Below, in pieces: positions 11,981-20,723 of a stretch of DNA of 23,687 nt (the first letter of the stretch is position 1; each line of letters starts with the position of its first letter). Under the pieces are notes generated by a model. That model was not told the DNA's origin, ran no database searches, and saw nothing but the letters and a program-made list of their open reading frames with translations. The position numbers were made by a program, and so were the translations under genes. Source of the stretch: CBIFWW01 sp966186435 (lineage in GTDB: Bacteria; Pseudomonadota; Gammaproteobacteria; Enterobacterales; Enterobacteriaceae). The DNA lies in contig CBIFWW010000042.1 of assembly GCA_966186435.1 (NCBI GenBank), forward strand, positions 1 to 23,687. Reading direction: 5' to 3'.

Positions 11981-14686
11981 TCAGGCAATACGGCCGTGGC
12001 ACTGTTTGTATTTCTTGCCGGAACCACACGGGCACGGATCATTACGGCCTACTTTGCGGTCGCCCGTCTGAGCCGCAATAGCTTCAGCAGCTTCAGCCTC
12101 ATCAGTTTGATGGCTAAGCTGCTGCATCTGTGCCAGGCGCTCGGCCTCTTCACGGCGCTGCTGCTCCATCTCTTCTACTTCTTCCGGCATACGCACCTGA
12201 ACTTTGCTCAGGGTACTGATAACTTCGTATTTCAGTGATTCCAGCATGGAAGCGAACATCGCGAAAGACTCACGCTTATATTCCTGCTTCGGATCTTTTT
12301 GGGCATAACCGCGTAGGTGAATACCCTGACGCAGGTAATCCATCGCGGCCAGGTGCTCTTTCCACAGAGAGTCCAGGGTTTGCAACATCACGCCTTTTTC
12401 GAAGTGGCGCATCATTTCTATGCCCACCACTTCTTCCTTACGGCTGTAAACTTCTACTGCGTGTTGCAAGATACGTTCACGCAGCGTTTCTTCATGCAGC
12501 TCTGGCTCTTTATCCAGCCATTCGGCAATCGGCATATCCAGATCGAAGTCGTTTTTCAGCCGCTCTTGTAGGCCCGGAATATCCCACATTTCTTCCAGTG
12601 ACTGCGGTGGAATGTAGGAATCGATGGTGGCTTTGAACACATCTTCACGGATGCTGAGGATGGTTTCGCTGACATCGCTCACGTCTAACAGTTCGTTACG
12701 CTGGGTGTAAATAGCGCGACGCTGATCGTTGGCAACATCATCGTATTCCAGCAGCTGCTTACGGATGTCGAAGTTACGGCTTTCTACTTTACGTTGAGCA
12801 TTGGCAATCGCCTTGGTAACCCAAGGGTGCTCAATCGCTTCGCCCGGTTTCATACCCAGTTTACGCATCATCCCGGATACACGGTCAGATGCGAAGATAC
12901 GCATCAAAGGATCTTCCATAGACAGGTAGAAACGGGAAGAACCGGCATCCCCCTGACGACCAGAACGACCGCGCAGCTGGTTATCAATACGGCGAGATTC
13001 ATGGCGTTCAGTACCGATAATATGCAGACCACCGGAGGCCAGTACTGCGTCATGACGCACCTGCCAGTCGGATTTAATTTGGGCAATCTGTTCTTCCGTT
13101 GGCGCTTCAATCTCAGCCAATTCAGACTGCCAGTTACCACCCAGCACAATATCGGTACCACGACCAGCCATGTTAGTGGCGATGGTGACCGCTGCCGGAT
13201 AACCGGCCTGCGCAACGATATCTGCTTCGCTGGCGTGGAATTTAGCGTTCAATACGTTGTGCTTGATGCCTGCTTTATCCAACTCACGGGAAACCACTTC
13301 GGATTTCTCGATAGAGGCAGTACCCACCAGAACTGGCTGGCCTTTGGCAGTGCGCTCATTGATGTCTTCAATGATGGCCTGAATTTTTTCAGCTTCAGTC
13401 ATGTAAACCAAGTCAGCCATATCCTTGCGGATCATTGGGCGGTTGGTTGGCACAACGATTGTGTCCAGCTTGTAGATGGAGCTAAATTCGAAGGCTTCAG
13501 TATCTGCGGTACCGGTCATCCCGGCCAATTTTTCATACAGACGGAAATAGTTCTGGAAGGTAATGGATGCCAGAGTTTGGTTTTCGTTCTGGATATCCAC
13601 GCCCTCTTTGGCTTCCACCGCTTGGTGCAAGCCATCGGACCAACGACGGCCAGACATGGTACGGCCAGTGTGCTCATCGACGATGATGACTTCGCCATCT
13701 TTCACGATGTAATCCACATCGCGGGTAAACAGCGCATGGGCGCGCAGGGCTGCAGTAACGTGGTGCATCAGCATGATGTTGGCTGGGGAATACAGGGATT
13801 CACCTTCATCCATAATGTTCTGCTCAATCAGCAGCTCTTCCACCATGACCAGGCCACGTTCGGTCAAGTTAACCTGGCGAGATTTTTCATCCACAGAGAA
13901 GTGGCCCTCGCCCTGGAAGGTATCGGAGTCTTCTTTTTCCTGACGTACCAGATGCGGGATAATTTTATCAACGCGGCGGTACAAGTCGGAGCTGTCTTCT
14001 GCCGGGCCGGAAATGATCAGCGGGGTACGGGCTTCATCGATCAGGATGGAGTCCACTTCATCGACCAGTGCGTAATGCAATTTACGTTGAACGCGCTCTT
14101 CAGGGCTGAAGGCCATGTTGTCACGCAGGTAGTCAAAGCCGTATTCGTTGTTTGTCCCATAAGTGATATCGGCGGCGTACGCTTCACGCTTAGCCGGAGC
14201 AGGCATACCTGGCAGGTTGATACCCACAGACAGCCCCAGGAACTCAAATAGGGGACGGTTGTTTTCCGCATCACGCTGTGCCAGATAGTCGTTCACGGTA
14301 ACCACGTGTACGCCTTTGCCGCTTAGGGCGTTCAGATAAGCTGGCAGGGTAGCGGTCAGGGTTTTACCTTCACCGGTACGCATTTCCGCGATACAACGCT
14401 CATTCAGTACCAGGCCACCGAGCATCTGCACGTCGAAGTGACGCATACCGAATACACGTTTACTGGATTCACGGACTACGGCAAAGGCTTCCGGAATGAT
14501 GCTTTCCAGGGAGTCCCCCTTCTCCAGGCGTGTACGGAACTCATCGGTCTTGGCTTTCAGCTCATCATCAGAAAGCTTTTCCACAGCCGGTTCCAGGGCA
14601 TTGATTTGGGAAACCACTTTGCGCATGCGGCGCAGAGTACGGTCATTACGACTACCGAAAACTTTGGTTAATAATTTGATTAGCAT
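11981..14686 (-). CDS. secA: Preprotein translocase motor ATPase SecA
   Basis: SecA drives secretory preproteins through the SecYEG channel by ATP hydrolysis. The 901 residues equal E. coli SecA in length. Walker A is MRTGEGKT with K108 at 108, followed by DYLAQRDA and the LVDEVDSILIDEART Walker B region. The second nucleotide-binding domain contains GTDIVLGGN and the QLRGRSGRQGDAGSS arginine-finger segment. The C-terminal zinc module has C885, C887, C896 and H897 (CPCGSGKKYKQCH), used for SecB and lipid contact. The ATG at 14686 has a GAGA ribosome site seven bases upstream. It lies 64 bases after secM, and its translation is expected to be controlled by SecM arrest. Confidence 0.98.
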   Translation of the reverse strand: MLIKLLTKVFGSRNDRTLRRMRKVVSQINALEPAVEKLSDDELKAKTDEFRTRLEKGDSLESIIPEAFAVVRESSKRVFGMRHFDVQMLGGLVLNERCIAEMRTGEGKTLTATLPAYLNALSGKGVHVVTVNDYLAQRDAENNRPLFEFLGLSVGINLPGMPAPAKREAYAADITYGTNNEYGFDYLRDNMAFSPEERVQRKLHYALVDEVDSILIDEARTPLIISGPAEDSSDLYRRVDKIIPHLVRQEKEDSDTFQGEGHFSVDEKSRQVNLTERGLVMVEELLIEQNIMDEGESLYSPANIMLMHHVTAALRAHALFTRDVDYIVKDGEVIIVDEHTGRTMSGRRWSDGLHQAVEAKEGVDIQNENQTLASITFQNYFRLYEKLAGMTGTADTEAFEFSSIYKLDTIVVPTNRPMIRKDMADLVYMTEAEKIQAIIEDINERTAKGQPVLVGTASIEKSEVVSRELDKAGIKHNVLNAKFHASEADIVAQAGYPAAVTIATNMAGRGTDIVLGGNWQSELAEIEAPTEEQIAQIKSDWQVRHDAVLASGGLHIIGTERHESRRIDNQLRGRSGRQGDAGSSRFYLSMEDPLMRIFASDRVSGMMRKLGMKPGEAIEHPWVTKAIANAQRKVESRNFDIRKQLLEYDDVANDQRRAIYTQRNELLDVSDVSETILSIREDVFKATIDSYIPPQSLEEMWDIPGLQERLKNDFDLDMPIAEWLDKEPELHEETLRERILQHAVEVYSRKEEVVGIEMMRHFEKGVMLQTLDSLWKEHLAAMDYLRQGIHLRGYAQKDPKQEYKRESFAMFASMLESLKYEVISTLSKVQVRMPEEVEEMEQQRREEAERLAQMQQLSHQTDEAEAAEAIAAQTGDRKVGRNDPCPCGSGKKYKQCHGRIA

Positions 14687-14703
14687 AATAAAATCTCAAG
14701 CGC

Positions 14704-14715
14704 CCGCCGAAGCGG
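14704..14715 (-). promoter_or_regulatory. UUCG tetraloop hairpin in the secM-secA spacer
   Basis: In the minus-strand RNA CCGC (14715-14712) and GCGG (14707-14704) enclose a UUCG loop closed by a C-G pair, the exceptionally stable tetraloop type. It lies six bases upstream of the secA ribosome site (14697-14694). An AUCU (14724-14721) upstream can pair with AGAU (14696-14693), which would extend the structure over part of that site. Confidence 0.55.
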
Positions 14716-14750
14716 TAAATAGATAAAGTTTAAATTTAGGGGTTTAAAAG

Positions 14751-15260
14751 TTAGCTAATACGCTGAGGCCCGGCCCGGATGCCCTGGACCTGGCTTAACC
14801 ACTCGGCAACCCCAAAGGTTTGCTCGGGAACGGGAGATGTCACCGCCAGGCGGCGAACAATAACCGGTGGTTTTAATTCTTGGGTTAGCAATGCACTCAA
14901 GGTGTCCAGCAGCGCGACCTGCTGTGCCTGGGAGGGCTGCAAATCTGTGGCTTCTGCTGCTACTGCAGCTTGCGGGACGAGTGCAAAGGAGAGATGGCGG
15001 ATAACGGTGCGGATGGCATGTTGATGCCAGTAATCGACATTAAACGCAGTGCGGCGGTGGGCATCCTGGAGCAGGGCCAGGCTATTTATATTAAGCGTAG
15101 GCCGGGAGCTGGCAGCAGTTTCAGCCGGTGCCTGGGCAGGTTGTTCAGCATTGGCGTTGATAACAGGCAGGCCAAAACTGGCCGCTACCATCCCAAGGAG
15201 GAGATGGGGCCAGAAGTAACGCCTTCCAAGCTGTCGCCAACGAACAAAAATACCGATCAC
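14751..15260 (-). CDS. secM: Secretion monitor SecM with translation-arrest sequence
   Basis: SecM is a 169-residue exported regulator whose translation stalls unless its nascent chain is pulled by the Sec machinery; stalling raises secA translation. The long signal peptide (residues 1 to about 38) has a basic n-region (RWRQLGRRYFW) and a hydrophobic core ending INANA. The arrest motif is at the C-terminus: F149-x4-W154-L155-x4-G160-I-R-A-G-P165, then QRIS. E. coli has Ile in place of L155. I chose GTG at 15260 because MIGIFVRWRQ aligns with E. coli MSGILTRWRQ and the length agrees (170); an upstream in-frame TTG would add 12 residues without support. The linker between signal and arrest motif is poorly conserved. 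Confidence 0.94.
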   Translation of the reverse strand: MIGIFVRWRQLGRRYFWPHLLLGMVAASFGLPVINANAEQPAQAPAETAASSRPTLNINSLALLQDAHRRTAFNVDYWHQHAIRTVIRHLSFALVPQAAVAAEATDLQPSQAQQVALLDTLSALLTQELKPPVIVRRLAVTSPVPEQTFGVAEWLSQVQGIRAGPQRIS

Positions 15261-15410
15261 TATTACCGCCAGAGGTGCCTGTTCTAATTCGTTCAATGAA
15301 TGCGAAAAACGCTACCGGATAGTATCACCAATCCTGGTAAGCATCATCATTACTGCATCATTTTATTAGCATTAAGAAGTGATTAAATTGATGGGTACTG
15401 TAGAGGGGGC
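15261..15410. other. lpxC-secM spacer, secM promoter side
   Basis: This AT-rich stretch between the lpxC terminator and secM should hold the secM-secA promoter. The best minus-strand candidate I see is TAAAAT (about 90 bases upstream of the GTG) with a weak TTTAAT 16 bases before it. I cannot assign it with confidence, and nothing else is recognisable here. Confidence 0.35.
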
Positions 15411-15462
15411 AATAAAAACGGCTGGTAGCCTGGCAGGAGAGAGGCGCCAGGAACACCAACCG
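15411..15462 (-). terminator. Long-stem terminator of lpxC
   Basis: On the minus strand an outer 8-bp stem (15462-15455 with 15426-15419, one G-U pair) encloses an inner perfect 6-bp stem (15451-15446 with 15434-15429), followed by TTTTT at 15418-15414. It starts 21 bases after the lpxC stop and closes the dcw-lpxC transcription unit before secM. Confidence 0.88.
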
Positions 15463-15483
15463 CAATAAGTCAGAATGTTGAGA

Positions 15484-16401
15484 TTATGCCAGAACCATTG
15501 AAGGCGCTTTGAATGCTAGCGGCATTTCAGCTTCATCTTCGAAGGTCACATATTCCCAAGCTTCCTGTTTTGCTAACACTGCTTGAAGCAGTTTATTGTT
15601 AAGCGCATGGCCGGACTTAAATGCTGTGAACGCGCCGATGATGTTATGACCACACATGAACAGGTCACCAATAGCGTCCAGCATTTTGTGGCGCACGAAC
15701 TCATCTTCAAAACGTAAACCGTCTTCGTTCAGTACCCGATAGTCATCTACCACGATTGCGCAATCAAAGCTACCGCCCAGGGCCAAGCCACGGGACTGTA
15801 AATACTCGATATCACGCATAAAACCAAAGGTACGAGCACGACTGATTTCACGCATGAATGCATCTGCGGAGAAATTCAGTTTGTAGCGTTGGCTACTGGC
15901 ATCAATCGCCGGGTGGTTAAAGTCGATGGTGAAATCCAACGAGAAACCATTATACGGCTTAAATTCTGCCCACTTATCACCGTCTTCAACACGTACAGTA
16001 TCTTTGATACGAACGAATTTTTTGGCTGTGTTCGGTTCATGGATCCCTGCATCCATAAGCAGGTATACGAACGGAGCAGCACTGCCATCCATGATTGGGA
16101 TTTCAGGTGCGTCAACATCGATAACAATGTTATCGATGCCCAGGCCAGCCAGTGCGGCGTTTAAGTGCTCAACCGTAGAGATCCGCACATCATGCTCGTT
16201 AACCAGGCAAGTACAGAGCATGGTATCACGCACAGATTTTGCATCAGCCGGAAAATCTACCGGTGGATTCAAGTCGGTGCGACGATAGATGACCCCGGTG
16301 TTGGCCGGCGCAGGGCGTAATGTCAGGGTGACTTTTTTGCCGGTATGTAAACCGACGCCAGTCGCCTGAACGATACGTTTAAGTGTCCTTTGTTTGATCA
16401 T
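15484..16401 (-). CDS. lpxC: UDP-3-O-acyl-N-acetylglucosamine deacetylase LpxC
   Basis: LpxC catalyses the committed step of lipid A synthesis in the cytoplasm. The 305 residues equal E. coli LpxC. Zinc ligands H79, H238 and D242, the catalytic base E78 and H265 are all at the standard positions (STVEHLNAAL, FVRHKMLDAIGD, KSGH). The C-terminus LAFKAPSMVLA corresponds to the FtsH degradation tag of E. coli, LA-x5-AVLA, with Met replacing the Ala four from the end, so FtsH turnover is probably kept but might differ. It follows ftsZ by 100 bases and has its own good promoter in that gap; a strong terminator follows. Confidence 0.97.
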   Translation of the reverse strand: MIKQRTLKRIVQATGVGLHTGKKVTLTLRPAPANTGVIYRRTDLNPPVDFPADAKSVRDTMLCTCLVNEHDVRISTVEHLNAALAGLGIDNIVIDVDAPEIPIMDGSAAPFVYLLMDAGIHEPNTAKKFVRIKDTVRVEDGDKWAEFKPYNGFSLDFTIDFNHPAIDASSQRYKLNFSADAFMREISRARTFGFMRDIEYLQSRGLALGGSFDCAIVVDDYRVLNEDGLRFEDEFVRHKMLDAIGDLFMCGHNIIGAFTAFKSGHALNNKLLQAVLAKQEAWEYVTFEDEAEMPLAFKAPSMVLA

Positions 16402-16458
16402 CGTATTATCTCGCCAATTAAACTATCCAGCCGAAGTGTATATCACCAACGGCGGACC

Positions 16459-16487
16459 ATTTTAGCACAAAGAGCCTCAGATCCCAA
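16459..16487 (-). promoter_or_regulatory. Predicted lpxC promoter with extended -10
   Basis: On the minus strand TTGGGA (16487-16482, four of six) is followed by a 17-base spacer and TAAAAT (16464-16459, five of six), with TGC directly before it giving an extended -10. It lies within the ftsZ-lpxC gap, so lpxC can be expressed separately from the division genes. Confidence 0.7.
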
Positions 16488-16501
16488 CTTCCAGTTTATT
16501 C

Positions 16502-17650
16502 TTAATCAGCCTGCTTACGTAAGAACGCAGGTATATCAAGATAATCCGGCTCTTTTGCTGTTTGAGTTTGATTATCATTAACCACTTTAGCAACATTCTT
16601 TTGCTCTTGCTGAAGCGGCTGCATGCCGTGCTGGAAGCGCTCTAGGGCCGGTTGCTGAGTTTGTTTGTTGGTCACCAGCGTGATCTCTGGACGCTTGTCC
16701 ATACCAATCCCAGTAGCCACTACGGTAACGCGCAGTTCATCATTCATCTCTGGATCCAGAGAAGTACCGATAACCACGGTCGCGTTGTCAGATGCGAAGG
16801 CGCGGATGGTGTTACCCACGGTTTCGAATTCATCCAGACGCAGGTCGAAGCCAGCAGTAATGTTGACCAGAACGCCGCGAGCGCCAGACAGATCGATATC
16901 CTCTAACAGCGGGCTGGAGATAGCCATTTCAGCGGCTTCTTCAGCACGGTCTTCACCGCTAGCAACCCCGGAACCCATCATGGCATAACCCATTTCGGAC
17001 ATCACAGTGCGCACGTCCGCGAAGTCGACGTTCATCAGACCTGGACGGGTAATCAGCTCGGCAATACCCTGCACCGCGCCTTTCAGCACGTCGTTTGCTG
17101 CGCCAAAGGCGTCCAGCAAGGAAATCCCACGACCAAGCACTTTCAGCAGTTTGTCATTCGGAATAGTAATCAGGGAGTCAACGTGCTTAGAAAGCTCGGT
17201 GATACCTTGTTCCGCAAAGGCCATACGCTTCTTGCCTTCGAAATTGAAAGGCTTAGTCACCACCGCTACGGTGAGGATCCCTAAGTCTTTCGCAACTTCT
17301 GCAACTACCGGTGCAGCACCTGTACCTGTACCACCACCCATACCTGCTGCAATAAACACCATGTCAGCGCCTTCCAGAGCACTACGCAGCGCGTCGCGGT
17401 CTTCTTCCGCGGCAGTACGTCCTACTTCTGGGTTGGCACCCGCACCCAAACCTTTGGTGATCCCATTACCGATTTGGATGGTCTGCCCCACTGCAGTTTT
17501 ACGCAGCGCTTGTGCGTCGGTATTTACCGCAAAGAATTCAACACCTTCGATGCGCTCGCGCACCATGTGCTCAACGGCGTTGCCACCGCCTCCGCCAACG
17601 CCGATGACTTTAATCACCGCATCGTTGGTCAGTTCCATAGGTTCAAACAT
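16502..17650 (-). CDS. ftsZ: Cell division GTPase FtsZ
   Basis: FtsZ is the tubulin-like GTPase that polymerises into the Z-ring at midcell. The 382 residues are one fewer than E. coli. The tubulin signature GGGTGTG is at residues 105-111 and the T7 synergy loop N207-x-D209-x2-D212 is intact. A variable Gln-rich linker (about 317-367) leads to the C-terminal peptide EPDYLDIPAFLRKQAD, which binds FtsA, ZipA, ZapD and others. The ATG has a GGAGAG ribosome site. It is 63 bases downstream of ftsA in the classic ftsQ-ftsA-ftsZ order. Several promoters feed ftsZ from inside upstream genes in E. coli; I did not map them here. Confidence 0.98.
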   Translation of the reverse strand: MFEPMELTNDAVIKVIGVGGGGGNAVEHMVRERIEGVEFFAVNTDAQALRKTAVGQTIQIGNGITKGLGAGANPEVGRTAAEEDRDALRSALEGADMVFIAAGMGGGTGTGAAPVVAEVAKDLGILTVAVVTKPFNFEGKKRMAFAEQGITELSKHVDSLITIPNDKLLKVLGRGISLLDAFGAANDVLKGAVQGIAELITRPGLMNVDFADVRTVMSEMGYAMMGSGVASGEDRAEEAAEMAISSPLLEDIDLSGARGVLVNITAGFDLRLDEFETVGNTIRAFASDNATVVIGTSLDPEMNDELRVTVVATGIGMDKRPEITLVTNKQTQQPALERFQHGMQPLQQEQKNVAKVVNDNQTQTAKEPDYLDIPAFLRKQAD

Positions 17651-17713
17651 AATTTCTCTCCGTTTTGTGCCTGTCGCCTGAAACCGCTAATAATGTGCGG
17701 TCTCTTAAAAAAA

Positions 17714-18970
17714 TTAAAACTCTTTTCTCAGCCAACTATTGATTCGCTTAAACCATGAGCTTATTGAGGCATTTTTCTCCACTTCAGACTCACCGCTTAA
17801 GTGAGACTCTTTGCCGTAGTGAAGTAAACCTACTGCCGTCGAGTAGTAAGGCTCTTGAGCGTAATCAGTTAAACCCGTAATGTTCAGCGGTTGCCCAATA
17901 CGCACCTGGGTATGGAATACACGCTGAGCACAGGCCGCAAGGCCTTCAATCTGTGCTGCGCCGCCAGTTAAAACAATACCCGCAGCTAAGTGGTGTTTGA
18001 CACCTTGCTGGCGCAACTGTTCCTGCAACTGCAAAATCTCTTCATTAACCAGATTTAACAATTCGGTATAGCGCGGCTCGATTACTTCAGCCAAAGTCTG
18101 ACGTTGAAGGCTGCGAGGCGGACGCCCGCCGACGCTCGGTACTTCAACACTTTCGTCTTTTCCTACTAGTGAGCCGAGGGCGCAGCCGTGGCGCACTTTA
18201 ATCGCTTCTGCATCACTCGGCGGCGTGCCAAAGGCATAGGCGATGTCGCTGGTCACCACATTCCCGGCATAAGGGATAACTTTGGTGTGACGCAGTGCGC
18301 CTCCAGTGTACACCGCCATGTCCATGGTACCACCACCGATATCCACGACACAGACACCTAACTCACGTTCGTCTTCCGTTAATACGGCATAGCTGGCAGC
18401 CAAACCGGCAAAAATCAGCTGGTCGACTTTCAAACCACAACGCTCAACCGCCTTAACAATGTTCTTTGCCATGTCGTTGTGACAGGTGATCAGATGGACC
18501 TTCGCCTGCATCCTAACGCCAGATAACCCTACCGGATTTTTGATGCCTTCTTGATAGTCAATTGCATATTCTTGCGGGATGACGTGCAAAACGCGATGTT
18601 CATCACGCACACGAACAGATTTTGCCGTGTGGACGACGTTTTCGACATCTTCCTGGGTCACCTCTTCTTCAGAGATAGGCACCATTCCTATTTCGTTCTG
18701 GCAGCTGATGTGTTTACCGGACAGTGCTAAGTAAACAGACGATATCTGACAGTCTGCCATCAATTCCGCCTGGTCAATCGCCCGTTGAACGCACTTAACC
18801 ACGGATTCCAAATCGTTTACGCCGCCCTTATCCATACCACGGGACGGGCAACTGCCTACACCAATAATATTGACCATACCATCGGGCAGAACTTCCCCTA
18901 CTAAAGCGGCAACCTTTGCGGTACCGATCTCCAGTCCTACTACCAGTTTTCTGTCCGTCGCCTTGATCAT
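17714..18970 (-). CDS. ftsA: Cell division protein FtsA
   Basis: FtsA is an actin-fold ATPase that anchors FtsZ to the inner membrane and signals to FtsN and FtsQLB. The 418 residues are close to E. coli (420). Actin-family nucleotide motifs are seen at residues 12-21 (GLEIGTAKVA), VVDIGGGTMDMAV near 210 and GIVLTGGAAQIEG near 335. The SHS2/1C subdomain lies between the first two. The C-terminal amphipathic helix (ISSWFKRINSWLRKEF) is the membrane-targeting sequence; the stretch just before it is the variable part. Its ATG overlaps the ftsQ stop by four bases (ATGA), implying coupled translation. Confidence 0.97.
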   Translation of the reverse strand: MIKATDRKLVVGLEIGTAKVAALVGEVLPDGMVNIIGVGSCPSRGMDKGGVNDLESVVKCVQRAIDQAELMADCQISSVYLALSGKHISCQNEIGMVPISEEEVTQEDVENVVHTAKSVRVRDEHRVLHVIPQEYAIDYQEGIKNPVGLSGVRMQAKVHLITCHNDMAKNIVKAVERCGLKVDQLIFAGLAASYAVLTEDERELGVCVVDIGGGTMDMAVYTGGALRHTKVIPYAGNVVTSDIAYAFGTPPSDAEAIKVRHGCALGSLVGKDESVEVPSVGGRPPRSLQRQTLAEVIEPRYTELLNLVNEEILQLQEQLRQQGVKHHLAAGIVLTGGAAQIEGLAACAQRVFHTQVRIGQPLNITGLTDYAQEPYYSTAVGLLHYGKESHLSGESEVEKNASISSWFKRINSWLRKEF

Positions 18971-19800
18971 TGTTGTTCTGCCTGTGCCTGATTCTGTTGT
19001 TGATTAATTTCCTCAGCAGGAAGCGCAACCCATCCCACTGCTGCGCCTGAGTCGTAGCGCAAATCGACATAACTAATCCGTTTGTTATCGGTCTGCGCCT
19101 GCTTAAGCAGAACTGGGTAAAGTTCTACAAAACGATTCAGGCGTTCCAGGGTATCACTGCGGCCAAGATTCAGCTTAATGCCGTCATTGAGCGTTAATAC
19201 CCAGGAGCGGCGAGCGGTCATCGCTGCCTCTTTCAACATGAACTTATCTTTTGCCAGCACCGCACCCATGGAGTCAAACCCCTGCAGGACCTCGCTTTCA
19301 CTGCCTTCCGGGCCGTAGAGCATCGGTAAAACCTGCTTGCTGGTACGTTCTGCTGGCACGCTGAAGGCATTCCCCTGAGCGTCAATCATGTGCTGGTCAT
19401 TCCAGCGTGCTATCGGCACATATTCAACCAGATGAATCTTCAATTCATCCGGCCACTGCTTTCTTACGCTTGCTTGTTTGATCCATGGCAAACGTTCAAT
19501 CTGCTGCTGGATAATATTCACGTCCTGGGTCATAAATGTCCCCGGTGCGCCTAATGCCAGCACAGACTGGCGAATATCATCGTTACGCGTGTAATGCCTG
19601 TCACCGGTGAGCACCAGCTTAGAAAGCGGCAGACGCTGCGCGTCTTCCATCCAGCCAACCACCATCCAGCCACTGATAAACATGGTGAGCAGCACCGCAC
19701 ACAGGAAAATTATCCCTGCAAGACGCGTTCCATTACTACCACGACTGGAGGCGATTTCTTCTTCCTGCCGGTTGCGGGTGTTCAGTGCGGCCTGTGACAT
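18967..19800 (-). CDS. ftsQ: Cell division protein FtsQ
   Basis: FtsQ is a bitopic inner membrane protein that forms the FtsQ-FtsB-FtsL hub of the divisome. The 277 residues show a short charged cytoplasmic tail (about 1-26), a single membrane helix (about 27-49), a periplasmic POTRA domain (about 57-126, starting LPLSKLVLTGDRHYTRNDDI) and a beta domain to about residue 260 containing VDLRYDSGAAVGW. The tail is Gln-rich. It starts one base after the ddlB stop (TGA-T-ATG) and overlaps ftsA by four bases, so all three are tightly packed in one unit. Length and topology match E. coli FtsQ (276). Confidence 0.96.
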   Translation of the reverse strand: MSQAALNTRNRQEEEIASSRGSNGTRLAGIIFLCAVLLTMFISGWMVVGWMEDAQRLPLSKLVLTGDRHYTRNDDIRQSVLALGAPGTFMTQDVNIIQQQIERLPWIKQASVRKQWPDELKIHLVEYVPIARWNDQHMIDAQGNAFSVPAERTSKQVLPMLYGPEGSESEVLQGFDSMGAVLAKDKFMLKEAAMTARRSWVLTLNDGIKLNLGRSDTLERLNRFVELYPVLLKQAQTDNKRISYVDLRYDSGAAVGWVALPAEEINQQQNQAQAEQQ

Positions 19801-19801
19801 A

Positions 19802-20722
19802 TCAATCCGCCAAACCTAAAATGCGCACCACCAACTGGCTGAAGGTCATTCCAGCCTGACGGGCTGCCATCGGCACCAGACTATGACTGGTCATGCCCGG
19901 GGAAGTGTTGACTTCGAGCAGGTAAAATTGCCCGTCACTGTCCAACATGGCGTCTACACGCCCCCACCCGTTACAGCCCAGCATTTGCCACGCTTTTTTA
20001 ACAATCGACTTCAATTCTGCTTCTTTTTGCGCTTCTAATCCTGACGGACAGAAATACTGTGTTTCATCAGAGAGATACTTCGCTTCATAATCATAGAAGG
20101 TTCCAGCGGGCTGGATACGAATTGACGGTAAAATTTCTTCACCAAGTAACCCGACTGTGAACTCAGGCCCACTTAACCACTTCTCAACCAGCACTTCTTC
20201 ATCGTGACGGAAGGCTAATGCCAGCGCCTGTGGTAAGGCTTCCAGGCTCTCAACCTTGGACATACCAACACTGGAGCCTTCACGGCTTGGCTTAACGATG
20301 ACCGGCATCCCAAGGGTTTCTACCTCAGCCAATTGGGAGGCCGTAATACCAGCCTCAAAAGCCAGACGAGTAAATGCCACCCAAGGGGCAACCGGCAATC
20401 CTGCCCCTTTCCAGAGCAATTTGGTGCGCTGTTTGTCCATGGAGATGGCAGACGCCATCACGCCACTGCCAGTGTAAGGCAAACCAAGAAATTCTAACGT
20501 GCCTTGCAAGGTGCCATCTTCACCACCTCGGCCATGTAATGCGATAAAGACTTTGTTGAAGCCCTGAGTTTTGAGCGTGGTAACGCAGACAGACTGTGTA
20601 TCCACGCCGTGTGCATCAAGCTCAGCTTCACGTAAACCGGCCAACACCGCCTTCCCTGATTGCAAGGAAACCTCTCTCTCTGCAGAAGTACCACCCAGCA
20701 AAACGGCAATTTTATCAGCCAC
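19802..20722 (-). CDS. ddlB: D-alanine--D-alanine ligase DdlB
   Basis: DdlB ligates two D-alanines with ATP to make the dipeptide that MurF adds to the peptidoglycan precursor. The 306 residues equal E. coli DdlB. The substrate triad E15, S150 and Y216 is present at canonical numbering, with ATP-grasp motifs HGRGGEDGTLQG, KPSREGSSVGMSK and EVNTSPGMTSHS. The start is a GTG at 20722 with a strong GAGGAAG ribosome site five to six bases upstream. An in-frame ATG 26 codons earlier lies within murC and has no family match. It begins one base after the murC stop, so translation is probably coupled. Confidence 0.96.
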   Translation of the reverse strand: MADKIAVLLGGTSAEREVSLQSGKAVLAGLREAELDAHGVDTQSVCVTTLKTQGFNKVFIALHGRGGEDGTLQGTLEFLGLPYTGSGVMASAISMDKQRTKLLWKGAGLPVAPWVAFTRLAFEAGITASQLAEVETLGMPVIVKPSREGSSVGMSKVESLEALPQALALAFRHDEEVLVEKWLSGPEFTVGLLGEEILPSIRIQPAGTFYDYEAKYLSDETQYFCPSGLEAQKEAELKSIVKKAWQMLGCNGWGRVDAMLDSDGQFYLLEVNTSPGMTSHSLVPMAARQAGMTFSQLVVRILGLAD

Positions 20723-20723
20723 G

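Noticed and set aside
11922..12035. 38-codon N-terminal extension of MutT overlapping the end of secA
   Set aside because: The extension spans the secA terminator, has no family match and the ATG at 11921 gives a normal MutT.
12794..14251. A 485-codon open frame on the plus strand opposite secA
   Set aside because: It lies wholly antisense to a fully conserved secA, its translation is His/Phe/Gln-rich without known domains, and it is explained by codon use of the real gene.
15261..15296. SecM start at an in-frame TTG twelve codons upstream
   Set aside because: The GTG at 15260 aligns exactly with the E. coli start and gives the expected length and signal peptide.
17007..17681. A 224-codon open frame opposite ftsZ
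   Set aside because: Ser/Ala/Pro-rich low-complexity antisense translation of a conserved gene, with no domain.
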